Origin: Eonycteris spelaea
Lineage: Eukaryota; Chordata; Mammalia; Chiroptera; Pteropodidae
Direction of reading: 5' to 3'
Assembly: GCA_003508835.1 (NCBI GenBank)
Contig: PUFA01000022.1
Coordinates: 8,432,001 to 8,496,000, forward strand
Length of the DNA: 64,000 nucleotides
Shown: positions 34,674 through 47,859 of the stretch, in pieces
Numbering within the stretch: position 1 is the first letter of the stretch
Layout: the number at the start of each line of letters is the position of its first letter
Position numbers and translations under genes: made by a program
The notes under the pieces: generated by a model
What the model saw: only the letters and a program-made list of their open reading frames with translations
Databases searched by the model: none
Told to the model about the DNA's origin: nothing

Positions 34674-35610
34674 GTTTTTTTTTTTTTTTTTAAACAGTAG
34701 CAGCATGTTGCTCAACTGACCTCAGCTTTTCAAAGAACAAAGCACCCACTTAAAAGGATTTTAACCAATCCAGAAGTAGGAAATTCCGAACAGACCCTCC
34801 CAGAGATTTAAAGCAACTCCTAGGAGGGACAGGAGCTCTTTACGGAAAGCAAAACAAAACAAAACAAACAAAACAAAATTTTGAAAAATGAAACAGGAAA
34901 TGATCACTGCATTGTAAGAAGTTTCTTTTTCTCTTTAACTTAGGTAGAAAACATTTCCCACACAACTGTTCTGATAACAGGATTCAACCAAAACTTCTCT
35001 GTTTATGACAACAAAATTTAGATTTTATAATCTGATGCATGCTTATTTATTTGTTTTTTATTCTGGAGTTTCCTAGCAACGGAGTCAAATCTAATATTTA
35101 CAAAACTAGAATGGTTCGCATAGCTGCTGTCACGTCCATAGCAATTGTGAGCCTGACTCAACATTAAAAGATAACATTATGTCTCACTGCCACAGGGAAC
35201 CTGGTATTTAAAATCACCATCTTGGTGTGACAAATTTTACAATCACAATGATTCTAGAAAACAGTCATTTTCTGAGCTTCATTTATCGCTAGGTGATCTC
35301 CTAAACTAAGTAAAAGATACTCTTTATTTGCATGTTGTTCTACTGAATTACTAGAGAGACTACTTTCAAAATTAAACAATCATTACAATGACATACAAAC
35401 ATGCATATAGCAAAAGCTTGAAGAAGAATACACAGGAAAACAGTTTGGAAGGTAATTGTATCATATACGTTTCTTTCTAAAGTGTATGAACTATTGTTAT
35501 AATTATACATTTAAAATGAGTTAGAAATATAAACTAAGATCAAATTGTTTGAAGAGTAAGAAAGGCAAAAACCTTTTTGAACCCTACTAAGTTTCTTAAT
35601 CAGGTGTCCA

Positions 35611-35618
35611 TAAAAAAA

Positions 35619-35690
<72 letters not shown>

Positions 35691-35715
35691 ACGAAACGAA
35701 AGAAAAAAAAGAAAT
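35611..35715. repeat. (GAAA)n microsatellite
   Basis: About 20 near-perfect GAAA units with an A-rich lead and slightly degenerate end, about 1 kb upstream of the promoter. Confidence 0.97.
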
Positions 35716-36127
35716 CCAAGATGTCATGTTTGGCTGTGTTTTCTGTGATTTTGGATTCAGTGAAAATTGGATGTTGCCATTACCCTGAAGCTACATTTGC
35801 ATAGGTCATTAAAAAGGTTTCTAAATGTCTGAGCTAACACAACAAACAAAAAAACATGTGTGCAAGAGGTAGGGGTGGGGAGGAGTTCAGGATGACACAA
35901 GACACAGAGCAAGAGCCGCTAGGTTTAGGATAGCGGTGTGGAGCAGGTTGGGACCATTTTCTGTTATGTTGGCACCTGGAAAATGACACATCAGTGCTCT
36001 AGCATCCAAATAACTGAGGCTACATTGTTTCCTTTTTGTATTGTCTACCTAAACCCTGCATAATCTGCTTTGGGTTGTGGCAGGATTTTTCCACAGCCAA
36101 AGTAAATACTTCTACCTAGCTGATACA

Positions 36128-36180
36128 TCTTTTTTTTTTTTTTTTAACGGGGGCAGGGCGGGCGGGGGGGGGGGGGGAGG
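36128..36180. repeat. T-run and G-rich low-complexity block
   Basis: About 17 T are followed after AAC by GGGGGCAGGGCGGGC and fourteen or so G. It fits a G-quadruplex pattern and may be a poorly resolved homopolymer. Confidence 0.85.
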
Positions 36181-37514
36181 TGTTTTTCTCATTCCATTTT
36201 GTTGAAGTTTCTGAAAAAGAAAACTAAAGGAAGATTTTTCTCCTCTTTCTCCCTAGTCCTCCATATCATTCCACTTACACAGTTCTCCTGATGAAGATAG
36301 AGGAGAGGCCTTCTTATCTCCTGATAAGAGAAGAGAGGCCTTAGTTTCCCAAAAGGAGAAACATAGCAGCTCTGAGAAATATGACTTAAAAGCAGAACAG
36401 TCAGCGACCCAGGGAACAACCCTCCACCTCTAACTAGCACAGAGGCACACTTCAATTTGACATTTTGTGCTAAATGACCAAACTAATAAATTGCGACTAA
36501 ATCCTCATTCAGATAGGAAGTTAGACGAATTCTAAAGGAGGAAAAAACTTTCTTTTAACATCAAATAATATGCTCTTCCTTTGTACTATCTGAAGAAAAA
36601 TTATGAAGAAAAATTGCTGAAGTTAAGACCATTGACCAAAAGAAAATGTACTATCGTATGAGTCACACTCAAAAATTCTACAAAGCTTCACATAGTCACC
36701 ATAGACACCTCTATACCTCTTCTTATCACCTAGAAATTTGCAGAAAACAAGTTACAAAGAACATGTTGAGTTATTTCCAGTGTTAACAAACCCTTATAAT
36801 CAACACTCTCAAATAATAAACTAATCATAATTTGGATGATCTTCAAATATGTGTGTATCATAAAAATGAGTCCTAAGCAAATGCATTTATATTCCTCCTC
36901 CTCTGTTATGCTTTATTTTAAACACTCCTGTCAAATTAGGAGACTATTCTACCACTGTTTACAAATATTTATTTAGTGCTTCCTGTACCCAAGGAATAGC
37001 CCTGTGTTCCTAAAAGCATCTCATGGAAGAAAACAGACCAACAACATGTGACTGGAAGCAGTTCCCACTTTATGGCAAATGACTTCTGTCCCATAATTAT
37101 AAATATGGGCACATAACAACCGGACCAAAAATCGTCATCTCCCTGGCTGCAGGGTAAAGGCCTAGGATCTGAGTTGGGGTATTTCTTAACAGATTTTGAT
37201 TTTTTCTTCTAAATCTTTTGGAAGTTGCAGAGATATGCCCCGGAACAACTGGTGGCCACATCCTCTGCCATGTTGAGAAAACGCGATTGAAATAAATTAA
37301 GACTATGTCGAAGGAGTGAGAGACTTAGAACCTCACAGCCTCATCCAAGCCCCGTTTTACTTCCTAAGGGGCTCACACTGGCTGTGGACTCTGAAGATCT
37401 TTCTTTAGTTCTCCAAACGACCTCGTTTCCTTGCTAGGCTACCTCATGCCACACAGGCCACTGCACATGGATGGTACAGTTAAATGTCCGTGGCGCGTTA
37501 TTTAAAATCTCTGA

Positions 37515-37772
37515 ACTGGATTGATACGATGTGCGATAGCCATCAGACACATGTGGTTATCGGCATTGAAATGCGGCTAGTCCCAGTTTGAGATGTTCTG
37601 TAAATGTAAAATATCCACTGGAATTTAAAAACCTTTTAAAAAAATTATCTGCTTCTTAATTTTTTTTTTTCTATTAATTCCACCTGTTTTCTTCTATTGT
37701 GTAATGTGGCTACTTAAAAATTAAAAATTATAAATGTGGTTTGACACTGTGGCTTCTAATAGACAGTGCTGG
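37515..37772 (-). mobile_element. Non-autonomous DNA transposon remnant (MER type)
   Basis: The reverse complement starts near GACCAGCACTGTCTATTAGAAGCC and contains AGTAGCCACATTA and AGCCGCATTTCAATGCC, CACATGTGTCTGATGGC, a layout shared with the mammalian element starting CAGTGCTGTCCAATAGAA. Exact family not assigned. Confidence 0.6.
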
Positions 37773-37877
37773 TCCAGAAGAAAACACAGAGTATAATTCT
37801 TAACTTGGTGTAAGCAGGGATTCCTTAAAAGAGACACACAAAGTACTATCCTAAAAAAAAAAAAAAAAAAAAAAAAG

Positions 37878-38795
37878 ATACATCCAAACTAAGAATTTCA
37901 GTTCATCAAAAGGCATGATCAAGAGATTGTAAAAGCAACCATAAAATAGGAGAAGGCATTTGTAACTGGTAAAGATCTCATATCCAGAATGAATACTAAG
38001 TTCCCACAAATCAAGAGGAAAAAGACAGATAGCCCAAGGGAAAATGGGCAAGAAATGTGGACACTTGAGAAAATGGAGAATACATTTGTGAAAAACTGCT
38101 CAACAGGATTAGCCATTTGGGCCATTAAAACTAAAACCACAGTGTGATGTTAATTCCTACCATCACAGTGCCTCACTTAAGAAAGACTGACGATACCAGT
38201 GATTGTAAAACCGTGGAGCAACTAGAACGCCTACATGCTGCTGCTGAGTGCAAATTGTTGTATCGTTATTCAAAAGTGTTTGTAGTATCTGCTAAGATGA
38301 ACGTCTACCTATCCTTTGACCAATACATCTCATTCCTAGCAATATGCCCAATAAAAACGAAGGACATCTATGTACCAAAAGATGCAGATGAGAATATTCT
38401 TAGTAGCTTAATTTATAATAGTCAATGCTAAAAATAGTGCAAATCCATTAACAGTAGAATGGATACGTGTTTCATCGCATGTAATATGTGTATAATATGG
38501 ATGACTCGCACCTAACCTATGGTATGATTCAATTTACATAAGTTTAAAAACAAGCGAAAGAACTCTGTGGACTGAAAACTCTGATCACAATCTTGGGGAA
38601 TAAATGGACTCGTAATTGACAGGGAAACAGGCAGTTCTAGGGTCACGGTCACATGCAATTTTATAACCTGGGTAGTAACTACCTCAGTGTTTTAGCTTTG
38701 TGATAATTCACTGTGCTATACACTTACAGTTTTCTACTTGTCTGTATTTATGTAAAACTCAATTTGTTACAAGCAAGCATTTCAATTAAAAATTT
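37878..38795 (+). mobile_element. LINE-1 fragment (ORF2 3' end and 3'UTR), sense
   Basis: Begins CAGTTCATCAAAAGGCATGAT, continues AGAGGAAAAAGACAGATAGCCC, AAATGGGCAAGAAATG and ends in the 3'UTR-like GATTCAATTTACATAAGTT. The order matches the ORF2 C-terminal region of old mammalian L1; the frame is broken. Confidence 0.85.
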
Positions 38796-38829
38796 ATATC
38801 CTCTCAAAAGAAGAGAGACCAGACAGACA

Positions 38830-39480
38830 AATAAGCAAAGCTTTAGAAAATTTAGAGTGTGATGAACTTAGGACAGTCGTGCTATAGAGAAATTCCTATC
38901 CACCAAATAGAAAATATCAGTAATTTTAAAGTGCATATAAAGAATTGACAGAAACACCATGTCTAGCACAAGAAGTTCCAAGAATTAACCTACAAACTAT
39001 ACACTCTTCCCATAATGCAATCAAATTAGAAAAGAATTTTAAAACTAAAAAAATCTCGTATGTTTGAAAATTAAAAAAACACATACTATCAATTTATCTT
39101 TTGAGTAAAAAAAAAACATGAGAAAAATAGTCACAAAATCTTTAAAACTGAATAATAATGAAATTGTGTTCTAATTTGTGACTCAGTAAAAAATTACTTA
39201 AAGAAAAAATTTAAAGCTATAAGCTTAATCAGCAAATAAGATTTAGAGCAAATAAGCTAAAGATTCAATAAAAAATTTAAGGAAAAATTATATCAAAGAA
39301 GAAAGAAAAAAGGTAATTCCAAGAGTAAAGAAAGTCAGATTAAAAAAAAGACAATAGAAAATATTCCTAACGGCAAATTTTAAAGACTAATAATATAGAT
39401 AAAAGTCTGACAAATTTTAAAAATAGGAAATTAATTAAATGTAAATTTTTTTTAAAAGGAAATATTTCAGCCTGAATTTT
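38830..39480 (+). mobile_element. LINE-1 ORF2 fragment, sense
   Basis: A-rich with phrases such as ATAATGCAATCAAATTAGAA and later CAAATAAGCTAAAGATTC typical of the mid-ORF2 region. Heavily decayed. Confidence 0.55.
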
Positions 39481-39792
39481 TAAATAATAAATGAATGTAA
39501 TAAACAATATAATATGAAAACCTAGAATAAACAGACATATTTCTGTGAAACAAATTCTGAAAAGCACTAGAAAAAAAAAGAAAAATTGAATAATCATTTA
39601 AGGTGGTAATCAAGGATATCCTTGACTCAAAAAAAAAAAAAACCAAAAACAAAGCAAAATAAAACTAGGCATCATTTGTTTTAGAGATAAAGCCTAACAA
39701 ATTTTATGAAATAAATAATCCCTTTATTAAGGGAGTTATGTAAGGAAATGAAAAAAATAAGAAAAACTATCAGCTCATTTTTGTGAGTCTAG

Positions 39793-40193
39793 TATAAGAG
39801 TTGGCAAACTTTTTCTAGAAAAGGTTGGGTAGTAAATATTTTAAGCTTTATGGCCACACATGATCTCTGTCCAACAGGGGTGAGGGGGTGGGGGTGGGGA
39901 GTGTGTGTGTGTGTTAAGCTCTTTAAAATGTAAAAATTATCCGTCAACCCTTGGTCTGGTAATATCTTGACTGCAAATGGATAAGGCAGTACAGAGTCAC
40001 TGCAATGACTTTTGTCAGAGGTTTGGTTAATTAAATTTTATGAAAACGCAACCATGCTCAACCACTGACATATTGTCTTTGGCTGTTTTCACACTTCAAC
40101 AGCAGAGATGAGCAGCTGCAACAGACTGAATGGCCCACAAAATGGAAAATGTTTACCATCTTGGCTTTAGAGAAAAAGATTGCTGACCCTGGC
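39793..40193 (+). mobile_element. hAT-Charlie-type DNA transposon remnant
   Basis: Begins AAGAGTTGGCAAACTTTTTCTAG, then GTAGTAAATATTTTAAGCTTTATGGCC, and ends GATTGCTGACCCTGGC. Same family as the copy in intron 4. A GGTGAGGGGGTGGGGGTGGGG/GT run at 39877-39914 interrupts it. Confidence 0.75.
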
Positions 40194-40799
40194 TTAAGAG
40201 AACATGAAGAAACTGACAATCCACTTCTTTGATTTTCTCTTAACTCTTCTTATACATTCAGAGCTTGCTATTCCTACAAGGTAGACATGCTCCAGCCTTA
40301 GGGGATTTGAAATTGCTATTCCCTCTGCTTAAAATTCTATTCCCATAATCTAGATGTTTTAATCGCTCACTTCCTGTACTAACTTTTATCACAATAAGCA
40401 TCACATTACAGTTAGTCTGTCTTACTTTTCTCTTCCCTTAGATTATGAGCTCCCTAATTGAAAATGAATTTTTATTCCCAAAATACCTCACCCATTATCT
40501 GTTACAGAGACATTACAATCTAATGCAGTTTTTAAATTCGATTGGACCTCAGATTTTTTAAAAAAGTATATAAAAAGAATATATATCTGGGTCAATTGAG
40601 AAAATTTGAATAAGAGGTAGTATATATGAAATTTTTGTGCGTTTGCTTAGCTATGACAAAATTGTGATTGCATAGGAAAATACCATTATTCTTTAGAGAT
40701 GCAAGTGAAATATATGTGTTATGATGTAGGCAATTTATTTCCAAATGGCTCAGCAAAAATTTGTGTAAAGAGAAATAAGTCAAATACAGTAAGATAGTA

Positions 40800-43060
40800 T
40801 CACTGCACCATAGTTATAGCTACAAAAGTCTCAAAACAATATTAAAGTCCATCAAAAGTGGGATGGTTAATTATTTAAATATACCATGGAATGCAAAGCA
40901 GCTATTTTTTAAAAACTTCAAATGTTTTTGTTAATATAAATTCCTAAAATAGAATATATATGATATTACATAACAAAGGAAGGACATCATTGTGTGAGTA
41001 TGTTTAAATATAACCGCATAAAATCTCCAAATGAAAAATGATGGAATCAGAGTAGGAGAGAACTTTTAACTACACACTTATTTTTAACGCCATTAGATAT
41101 TTAACCACTGTGAACGAATGCCTACTATAACAACAGCGACAATGAAAACTGTAACAGAACAATGCAGAAAGCTCCAAAGAAGGTAGAGAAAAACAGGACA
41201 ATAAGGTAATAATAAAATTGATATAAATAAAAAAATAAATATGATTTAAAAAGCAGCATATGATTCTATGGAAACATAACAAATCAAGCATACTTTTGGT
41301 AGGATGGATCAAAGTCAAAAGAGACAGGCAGAAGTAAATCTTTGTGAAAGGAAATCGGGGTCATAACTACTAACAACATACAAGTTTAAAAACTACAATA
41401 AATGGTACAAATTCAAGCCCATTTATTTGAAAAATCAGATTAAATGGACAATTTTCTAGAAAAGTGTACATTTCCAAATGACTCAGGATAAATAGAAATT
41501 TTGAACTAATGATTAGAAATTAATCAGTTTAGAAAACCATGTACAAGGAATAAACAAAAACCATACAGGTAGTTATACAGAAAAGATTCACAGTCAAAGA
41601 ATATACATTTCCTGTCTCAAGCAAACTGTTACCAAAAGTAGTAAAAGAGAAAAAACTCTTAATCAAGCTAGTGTAACCTTGATATCAAAATATTTAAAAA
41701 GACAGTAAAAATTTAAAAAATAACACTCCGATTTTACTTAAAACACAGATAAATGCATGCTAACTATTAACATAAATCCTGAAAATATTAGAAAACTATA
41801 TTCAACAAAGTATATTCGACAAACTATAGCATTCAACTATACTACTGGGCTATCTCGGTAATATAAAGTGAGTTTAATGACAGAAAAATTAGTGTGACCT
41901 TTCAATTGTGTAATTAATGAAAGCTAAATTATAAATTTTATAGCTTTTATTTATTTTTATATATGCATGTTACTACATATGAAGTAACATATGCATATTC
42001 TATTTAACTTTTTGTGGAATTCCTAACCAATGTGAAAAGACAAAAAAAAGAAAAAAAGTTGAAATATTTAAAATCTTTGTTCTTTACAGATGATATTATC
42101 TAAATAGAAAGTCCAAGAGATAAGTCAAAGATATTTATTAACATATAAATAAATATATTAAAATAAAAAAGTGTTCTGCAAGGTTGCTGGATATATGATC
42201 ATTATATAAAACATTACATTTCTAAACACATAATATGCAATTATAAAATATAATCTTTGAAAGAGTATAACTAAAAATATTGAAATTTGCTACATAATGG
42301 GTCAATGGCAGAGGATTAAATAAGCTGATATATGAAAATATATAGAACACTGATACCTAGTAAATGATAAAAGTGAAATGTCATGTTATCCCTTCTAAAA
42401 CAGGTATCATTAATAAATGAAAAATAAATGCAGGGTATCTAAAAATACATTAGAAGTTTAGAGAAAATTGCAGTCTATACTGAAGGACTTATAGTAAGAT
42501 TTATAATACAGATGTATACCCTTTTCTTGGATGACAAAACTCAATCTTAAAGATGGCAGTTCTCACTAAATGAGTTGCTAAATCAAATTTAAATCAAAAT
42601 TTAACATTTCATAAAACTAGACAAGCTCGTCCTCAAATTTATATGTTATCATGAAACGCTCAGAACATCCAGGACAAATAGAAAAATAAAAATGAGTAAG
42701 AAGAGGATTCAACCAACTAGAGATTATGACTTATTACAAATACATAGTAATTAAATTAATGTGATATTGGTACAAACAAATAGACCAATGGAACAGAATA
42801 TAGAGTTTATAAAAAAGACAATTATATACGAGCTATTGATATATGACAGGTAGCATTACAAAACAGTGCAGACAGAGTGGCCTTTTTAATATACGGTGTA
42901 AGAATAGCTATCCATACAGGAAAAGTTAAAATCAGACCCCTACCTCACACCATACACACACATAAAAATATTTTAGACACATTAAAAGCCTAAATAATGA
43001 AAAGTAAATTTAAAAAAATATTTTTCAGGCATGTATAGGAGTAAATTTTATATCATCAGA
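40800..43060 (+). mobile_element. LINE-1 fragments, sense (ORF2 and tail)
   Basis: 40830-41060 resembles an ORF2 end (AGTCCATCAAAAGTGGGATGG, TATACCATGGAATGCAAAGCAG). From about 41330 ORF2 phrases follow in order: CCTTGATATCAAAATATTT, AATCCTGAAAATATTAG, and AAATAGACCAATGGAACAGA. At least two insertions are joined. Confidence 0.75.
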
Positions 43061-43089
43061 TAATGAAAGATTTCTTAAACAAAACAAAT

Positions 43090-43340
43090 ATCTACATGGT
43101 TTGCTTTCCCACCTAATAAGTTGTCTTCTCTAATGCATCTGATCATAAAGGCCTGCTCTGACAACCAAATATAAAATCCTAGTGCCATACCTAATGCTTG
43201 ACATTCTCTATATCGTTATCTTAACAGCAATTATTACCACTGCTGAGATGGGAGGAGGCTGTGTCTATTGTGTTCTCTCCTCTGTACCCTAGGACCTACC
43301 ACATAGTATTCCCTCAATAACATTTGTAGAATTACAAAAA
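43090..43340 (+). repeat. LINE-2-like 3' end between L1 halves
   Basis: Runs CCTGCTCTGACAACCAAATATAAAATCC through CCTCTGTACCCTAGGACCTACC to CTCAATAACATTTGTAGAA, typical of an L2 tail, and is flanked by L1 ORF2 sequence on both sides. Confidence 0.55.
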
Positions 43341-43640
43341 TATCGAGAATAAATATTTACACATTTACCCCATTAAGTTGAAATTCTTCTGTACATTAAA
43401 AATCACCGTAAACATAGAAGTAGGCAATATCTGGAAGAAAGTATTTATGTCTCCCATAAGAGAAAGACTTAAAGCCCAGAATATGTAAAGATATTTATGC
43501 AAATCTGTAAGGAGAAAAATAATTTAAGACAGAAAGCGTTTAATTATACTATCCACAGAGAAGAAAACTTCGTTGACAGAAAACATGAAAATGTATACCT
43601 CGTTAAGGTATGCAAACACTCTCTTGACAAATGGCAACTT
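43340..43640 (+). mobile_element. LINE-1 ORF2 fragment, sense (continuation)
   Basis: Begins near AAGTTGAAATTCTTCTGTACA, the ORF2 phrase that follows the segment ending at 43060. Confidence 0.6.
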
Positions 43641-44029
43641 TGTCAAACTATCCTGTACTAATAAATTTGACTGAAAGACAAGCACTACTTGGGAAAATCA
43701 AATGAGCCTTGCCTATCTAAAGCACAGAGAAGGAAGCATTCAAGATATACCTCAGAGATCTCAGTTATAGTCTTCAGCACAGATGGAGGTTCAAGTTCAC
43801 CAGATGCAGACCATAACACATAAATGAGATGAGTGAGGTCTTCTTAGCTTTCTGTTACCATGACATCTGCCCTCCAGATCTAGCCTGACATAAATAATCC
43901 TGGAGCAATCCTGCATTTAAACTAATCTGGGTAGCTGATAAGATCACCTAATCTGGGCCAGGTTTATCCATCAATCTCAGAAGTATACAATCTATAATTT
44001 GTATAATTTGATTACAAGTTGCCCTATAT

Positions 44030-45180
44030 TCTGCCTAGACATGAACAAATCTTCTCATCCAGGCTCCCCAAGCTAACACGCTCTCATCTAAGACAGAGCC
44101 CGAAGAAAAAACACATTCTGCATAAATACTACAGAACAATTACCACAGTTGACCACACATTAGGCCATAAAGCAAACCTCGCAACTTTTCAAAGAAAAGG
44201 TATAGTACAAAGCATGTTCTCTGACCACAACGGGATTGAGCTAGAATTTGAAAATAGAAAAATTAAAAACTCATTGGCCAAAAAATAGCACGAAATTTAA
44301 AAATTCTTATAGATGAATAAAAATGAAAACACTATATCTAAATTTATGAAGAACTGCTGAGGCCTCACTGAGAGGGAAACATACATCCTTAACTGCTTGT
44401 GCAAGAAAAGAAGTGAAACTCAAATCTAAAGAGTAAATGTCCAACATGAGAAAGCAGTAACAAACGGTAAACCTAAAGAAAGAAAATAAGAAGATAATTA
44501 AAAGAAGGAACTAGAAGATGAAGATGAAATAAAGATCAATAGCATTAAGTCAGGTCTTGGAAGGATAACAAAAGAAAAGCAAACCTCTGTAATATTGATG
44601 GATAAAGAGAGACCGAGAATGCATTAATGGTGTTATACATGATAAAGGAGGCATAATACTCATGATGCAACTGAAATTAAAAAGACAATAAGTGAATATT
44701 ATCAATAATTTTATTCAAATGTAATTGAAAACCTAGGTGAAACAGACGAATTCTTATAGAAGGGTAACAAAACTAACCCGTAAAGAGATACACCTGGCTG
44801 CACTGTAGCTATGAAAGACATTTGAGAATTGTAAACTTTTAACAGAGAAACACAGACCCAGATGCTTTTACAGGTAAATCTTACAAAAACTTTCCAAGAT
44901 TAATACAGTTGCAAATTTGCATACCCTACAACACACCTATTCTACTCACAAAAATTAACTAAAAGAAAGGCTTGCACATGTGCACCATGAAATGTCTACA
45001 AGAACGATCAGACAGTAAAAATTACCAAAAAAATTAAATAAAAATTCTCTCTTCACCAGGAGAATGTTAAATGTATTGTTTTATTCACACCACCGAGTGT
45101 TAAAACGCAGAAACTATAGCTACACACAACAGCAGGCATGAATCCTACGTAATGTTAAGTAAAATGGTCTCAAAAGCCTT
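44030..45180 (+). mobile_element. LINE-1 ORF2 fragment, sense (5' part)
   Basis: Contains CACATTAGGCCATAAAGCAAAC, GTTCTCTGACCACAACGGGAT, GCCTCACTGAGAGGGAAACAT, in ORF2 order. It still holds an 89-codon open stretch (44019-44288) that is a decayed piece of the reverse transcriptase ORF, not a gene. Confidence 0.8.
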
Positions 45181-45539
45181 TTCACATGATGCTCTCCTCA
45201 TGAAGTTCAAAAACAAGCAAAAGAAAACACACACACTAAATTTCTAAAAGGCAAAGGTAATAAACACTTTAAAATTCAGGTTTATAAGATGTAAAGGGAG
45301 TAGGTTTAAGACTTCATGGGTGTCTAAGACATTATTTATAAACAAACAGGTAAATATTTTTAAATGGCCACCATGGACTAATAATGATTTTTGTATCATG
45401 AACCTAGGACCACAATGAATGTAATTCCTTATGCCTGAGATCCTAAAGGAAATAAAAAGAAGTAATTGTCTCTTCCGCCTCACAGTAACGAATCTCAACC
45501 AGCTGTTTTACACAGAGAAATGAAAGCAGTTAACGTTTC

Positions 45540-46300
45540 ATCCCTCTCAAGATGACAAATATTTAAGATGGATAGCATGCACGGGTTGGAGAGGATACGG
45601 AGAAGAAGAAAACTGAATATTGATCTGAGACTGTGCATTTATACAACAACTTTAAAGAGCAATTTAGAAATGTCTCGAAAACTTAAGCTTGCGCTTGCCC
45701 TCTGAATGATAAATTTCACTTCCAGAAATCTACCTTAAAGAAATTCCCATACAAGTGCTCAAAGGGGACAAGTACATACAAGAATCTTTCATTGCACTAA
45801 TGTTCATAACAGCAAAAATGTGGACACATCCTAACTATTCCTGGTAAGTTTATTCCTATAAAATGTGATACAACTGGTAAATGTGAACTAAATTTGCATG
45901 CATTAGCATCACAAAAATATAAGCTTAAATGGAAAAAAAAATCAAGTTGCAATAGGATGTACAGAGTATATCATGTACATTAAAAGTACACAATTTTGCA
46001 TATCATTTATGAACCCATTCCATATGTAGGAAAAAACGAAAACATACATGGGGGATATAAGCAACTCCGGAAGAGTGGTTTACCTTGGAGGAGGCAAGAG
46101 GAGAAAGGATTACATGGATGAGGCTTTGCTGGGTTCTTTAACGTTTTACTTCTTTCAAATAAAAATAAGGTGTGAGGTCAAGGCAACACGGCAAAATAAT
46201 ATCTGTCAAATCCAAACTGTGTACCCTGTGTTTGTTATATATTTTATAAGTTTTTTCTGTAGGGTTAAAGTTATTTTATCAATGAGGTTTAACTGAATTA
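45540..46300 (+). mobile_element. LINE-1 ORF2 3' fragment, sense
   Basis: Contains CGGGTTGGAGAGGATACGGAG, TTTCACTTCCAGAAATCTACC, TTGCACTAATGTTCATAACAGCA and a 3'UTR-like end. This is the far end of an old L1ME-like element. Confidence 0.75.
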
Positions 46301-46309
46301 TAGGACAAA

Positions 46310-47390
46310 ATAACCTGACATCGCAAACTCTACCCCAAGTCCCAGTGAGCGCCTCCACTTCCAGGAAGATTTGTAGCACACACCAGTAAGACAATCGGGG
46401 AACACTGGAATCATAAATGTGTCCCGTCTCGTCTGTGGTTATTCTACTCAGATTGCACATGGAAGAGATTTGGGAAGAGTACTTAGGCTCCTGTAATATA
46501 AAATTTTATGAATCATCAGGGAATGTCGGAAAGTACTTCTCTGCAACAGATGGCTGAAGTTAGAGGAAGCCTAAACAAACTCATATCATTCATAAATGAG
46601 CAATTTCAAGACACTTAGGTACAGCAATTAAGATCTATAATTTTTGGTACTGTGACTTTTTTTCCAAAATGTGTAAGCTCCAGAGAAAATATTCTGAAGC
46701 AATGAAAGAAAATTATACTATAGATATAAATATGGGTCACATATACGACTGAAGTACCATAATTATTATGGTATTTCCGTTTGAAAAATTCAAGCTATAA
46801 AAGAATCACGTGCCTTGGTTTTAATCATGGTATTGAGTCATTACACTATAACTACAGGCAAGTCTCAACTTAGATTTCCACTCCTTGTTTTTTTAAGAAG
46901 CAGAAAATCTTATAATCTCTGAAAAGGATACACCCTTCATCACTGAAAGCATATCTACAATAAGATTTATGTCAGCATTCACTAATTTGTTAGACACTGT
47001 ACACTTCGTACTTTGCACTGGGAAAGTACTTATTAAAGGAACTTCCCAGAGGATAGTTACAAATAAAATAAAAGCATTTATGAAAGGAGGGAAGGGTGGA
47101 ATCTTTGCCTCCAACATAAACAAACTCACTAATTTTCTCTGTTAAACAAAAAAATAGTAATAAACTGTGAATTTAAACATAGTTAAATTCAGCCATGAGT
47201 TGTAGGAAAATCTCAAGGTAAAATTGAGGGCCAGAATTCGCCAAAACAATTTCTATGAAATGGCTGATTCTGTCACGAAGAACTAGAAATAAATCGTCAA
47301 ACAAGTCAAAAGAACGTAAAATTATTTTGCTAAAATTAGATTCTTTTTCAAATCTTCCTATGTTAGCAAATACTTGAATTAATTTGGATA
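46310..47390. other. Intergenic, nothing recognised
   Basis: AT-rich sequence between L1 pieces; a short perfect inverted repeat TACCATAA/TTATGGTA near 46757-46775 only. Confidence 0.6.
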
Positions 47391-47394
47391 ATCA

Positions 47395-47850
47395 AAGTCT
47401 CTCTCTGACTCATTTCACCTAGCATAATGCCCTTGAGGTCCATCAGTGTTGTCGAACACGGCAAGATTTCATTCTTTTTTTATGACTGAATAATAGTCCA
47501 CTGGATATATGTACTATATCTTCTTTGTCTATTCATCCATCAATGGACACTTAGGTGGTTTTCGCATCTTGACTACTACAAACAAGGCTGCAATGAACAC
47601 GGGGGTGCATATATCTTTTTGAGTTAGTGTTTTCATTTTCTTTGAATAACTACCCAGAAGTGGAACTGCTGGTTTTTACGGTGGTTCTACTTTTTTGAGG
47701 AGCCTCCAAACTGTTTTCCATAGCGGATGCACCAGCTGACATTCCCCACAGCAGTGCACAAGGGTTGCGTTCCCTCTTCTCCACATCCTCGCCAACACCT
47801 GTTATCTCCTACTCCTGTATCACCTTTCACCTTGTATTCTTTTTTATCGT
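47395..47850 (-). mobile_element. LINE-1 fragment, antisense
   Basis: The plus strand carries ATTTCACCTAGCATAATGCCC, TATTCATCCATCAATGGACAC, CTACCCAGAAGTGGAACTGC and TTCTCCACATCCTCGCCAACA, the reverse complement of the L1 ORF2 3' end. It is less diverged than the sense L1 pieces to its left. Confidence 0.88.
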
Positions 47851-47859
47851 CTTTGGTTT

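Larger units (their letters stand above)
34693..37500. other. Upstream intergenic DNA with simple repeats
   Basis: A poly-T run (34674-34692) borders the promoter. An AAAAC repeat (34850-34880), a GAAA array and a T-run followed by a G-rich block occur; I see no gene. The rest is AT-rich and unassigned. Confidence 0.75.

Noticed and set aside
34545..34700. A divergent antisense lncRNA start at the SLC7A11 promoter
   Set aside because: Human has an antisense transcript at this locus, but nothing in this sequence alone shows one here.
35577..35804. ORF rich in Lys-Glu-Arg repeats
   Set aside because: It is a translation of the GAAA microsatellite.
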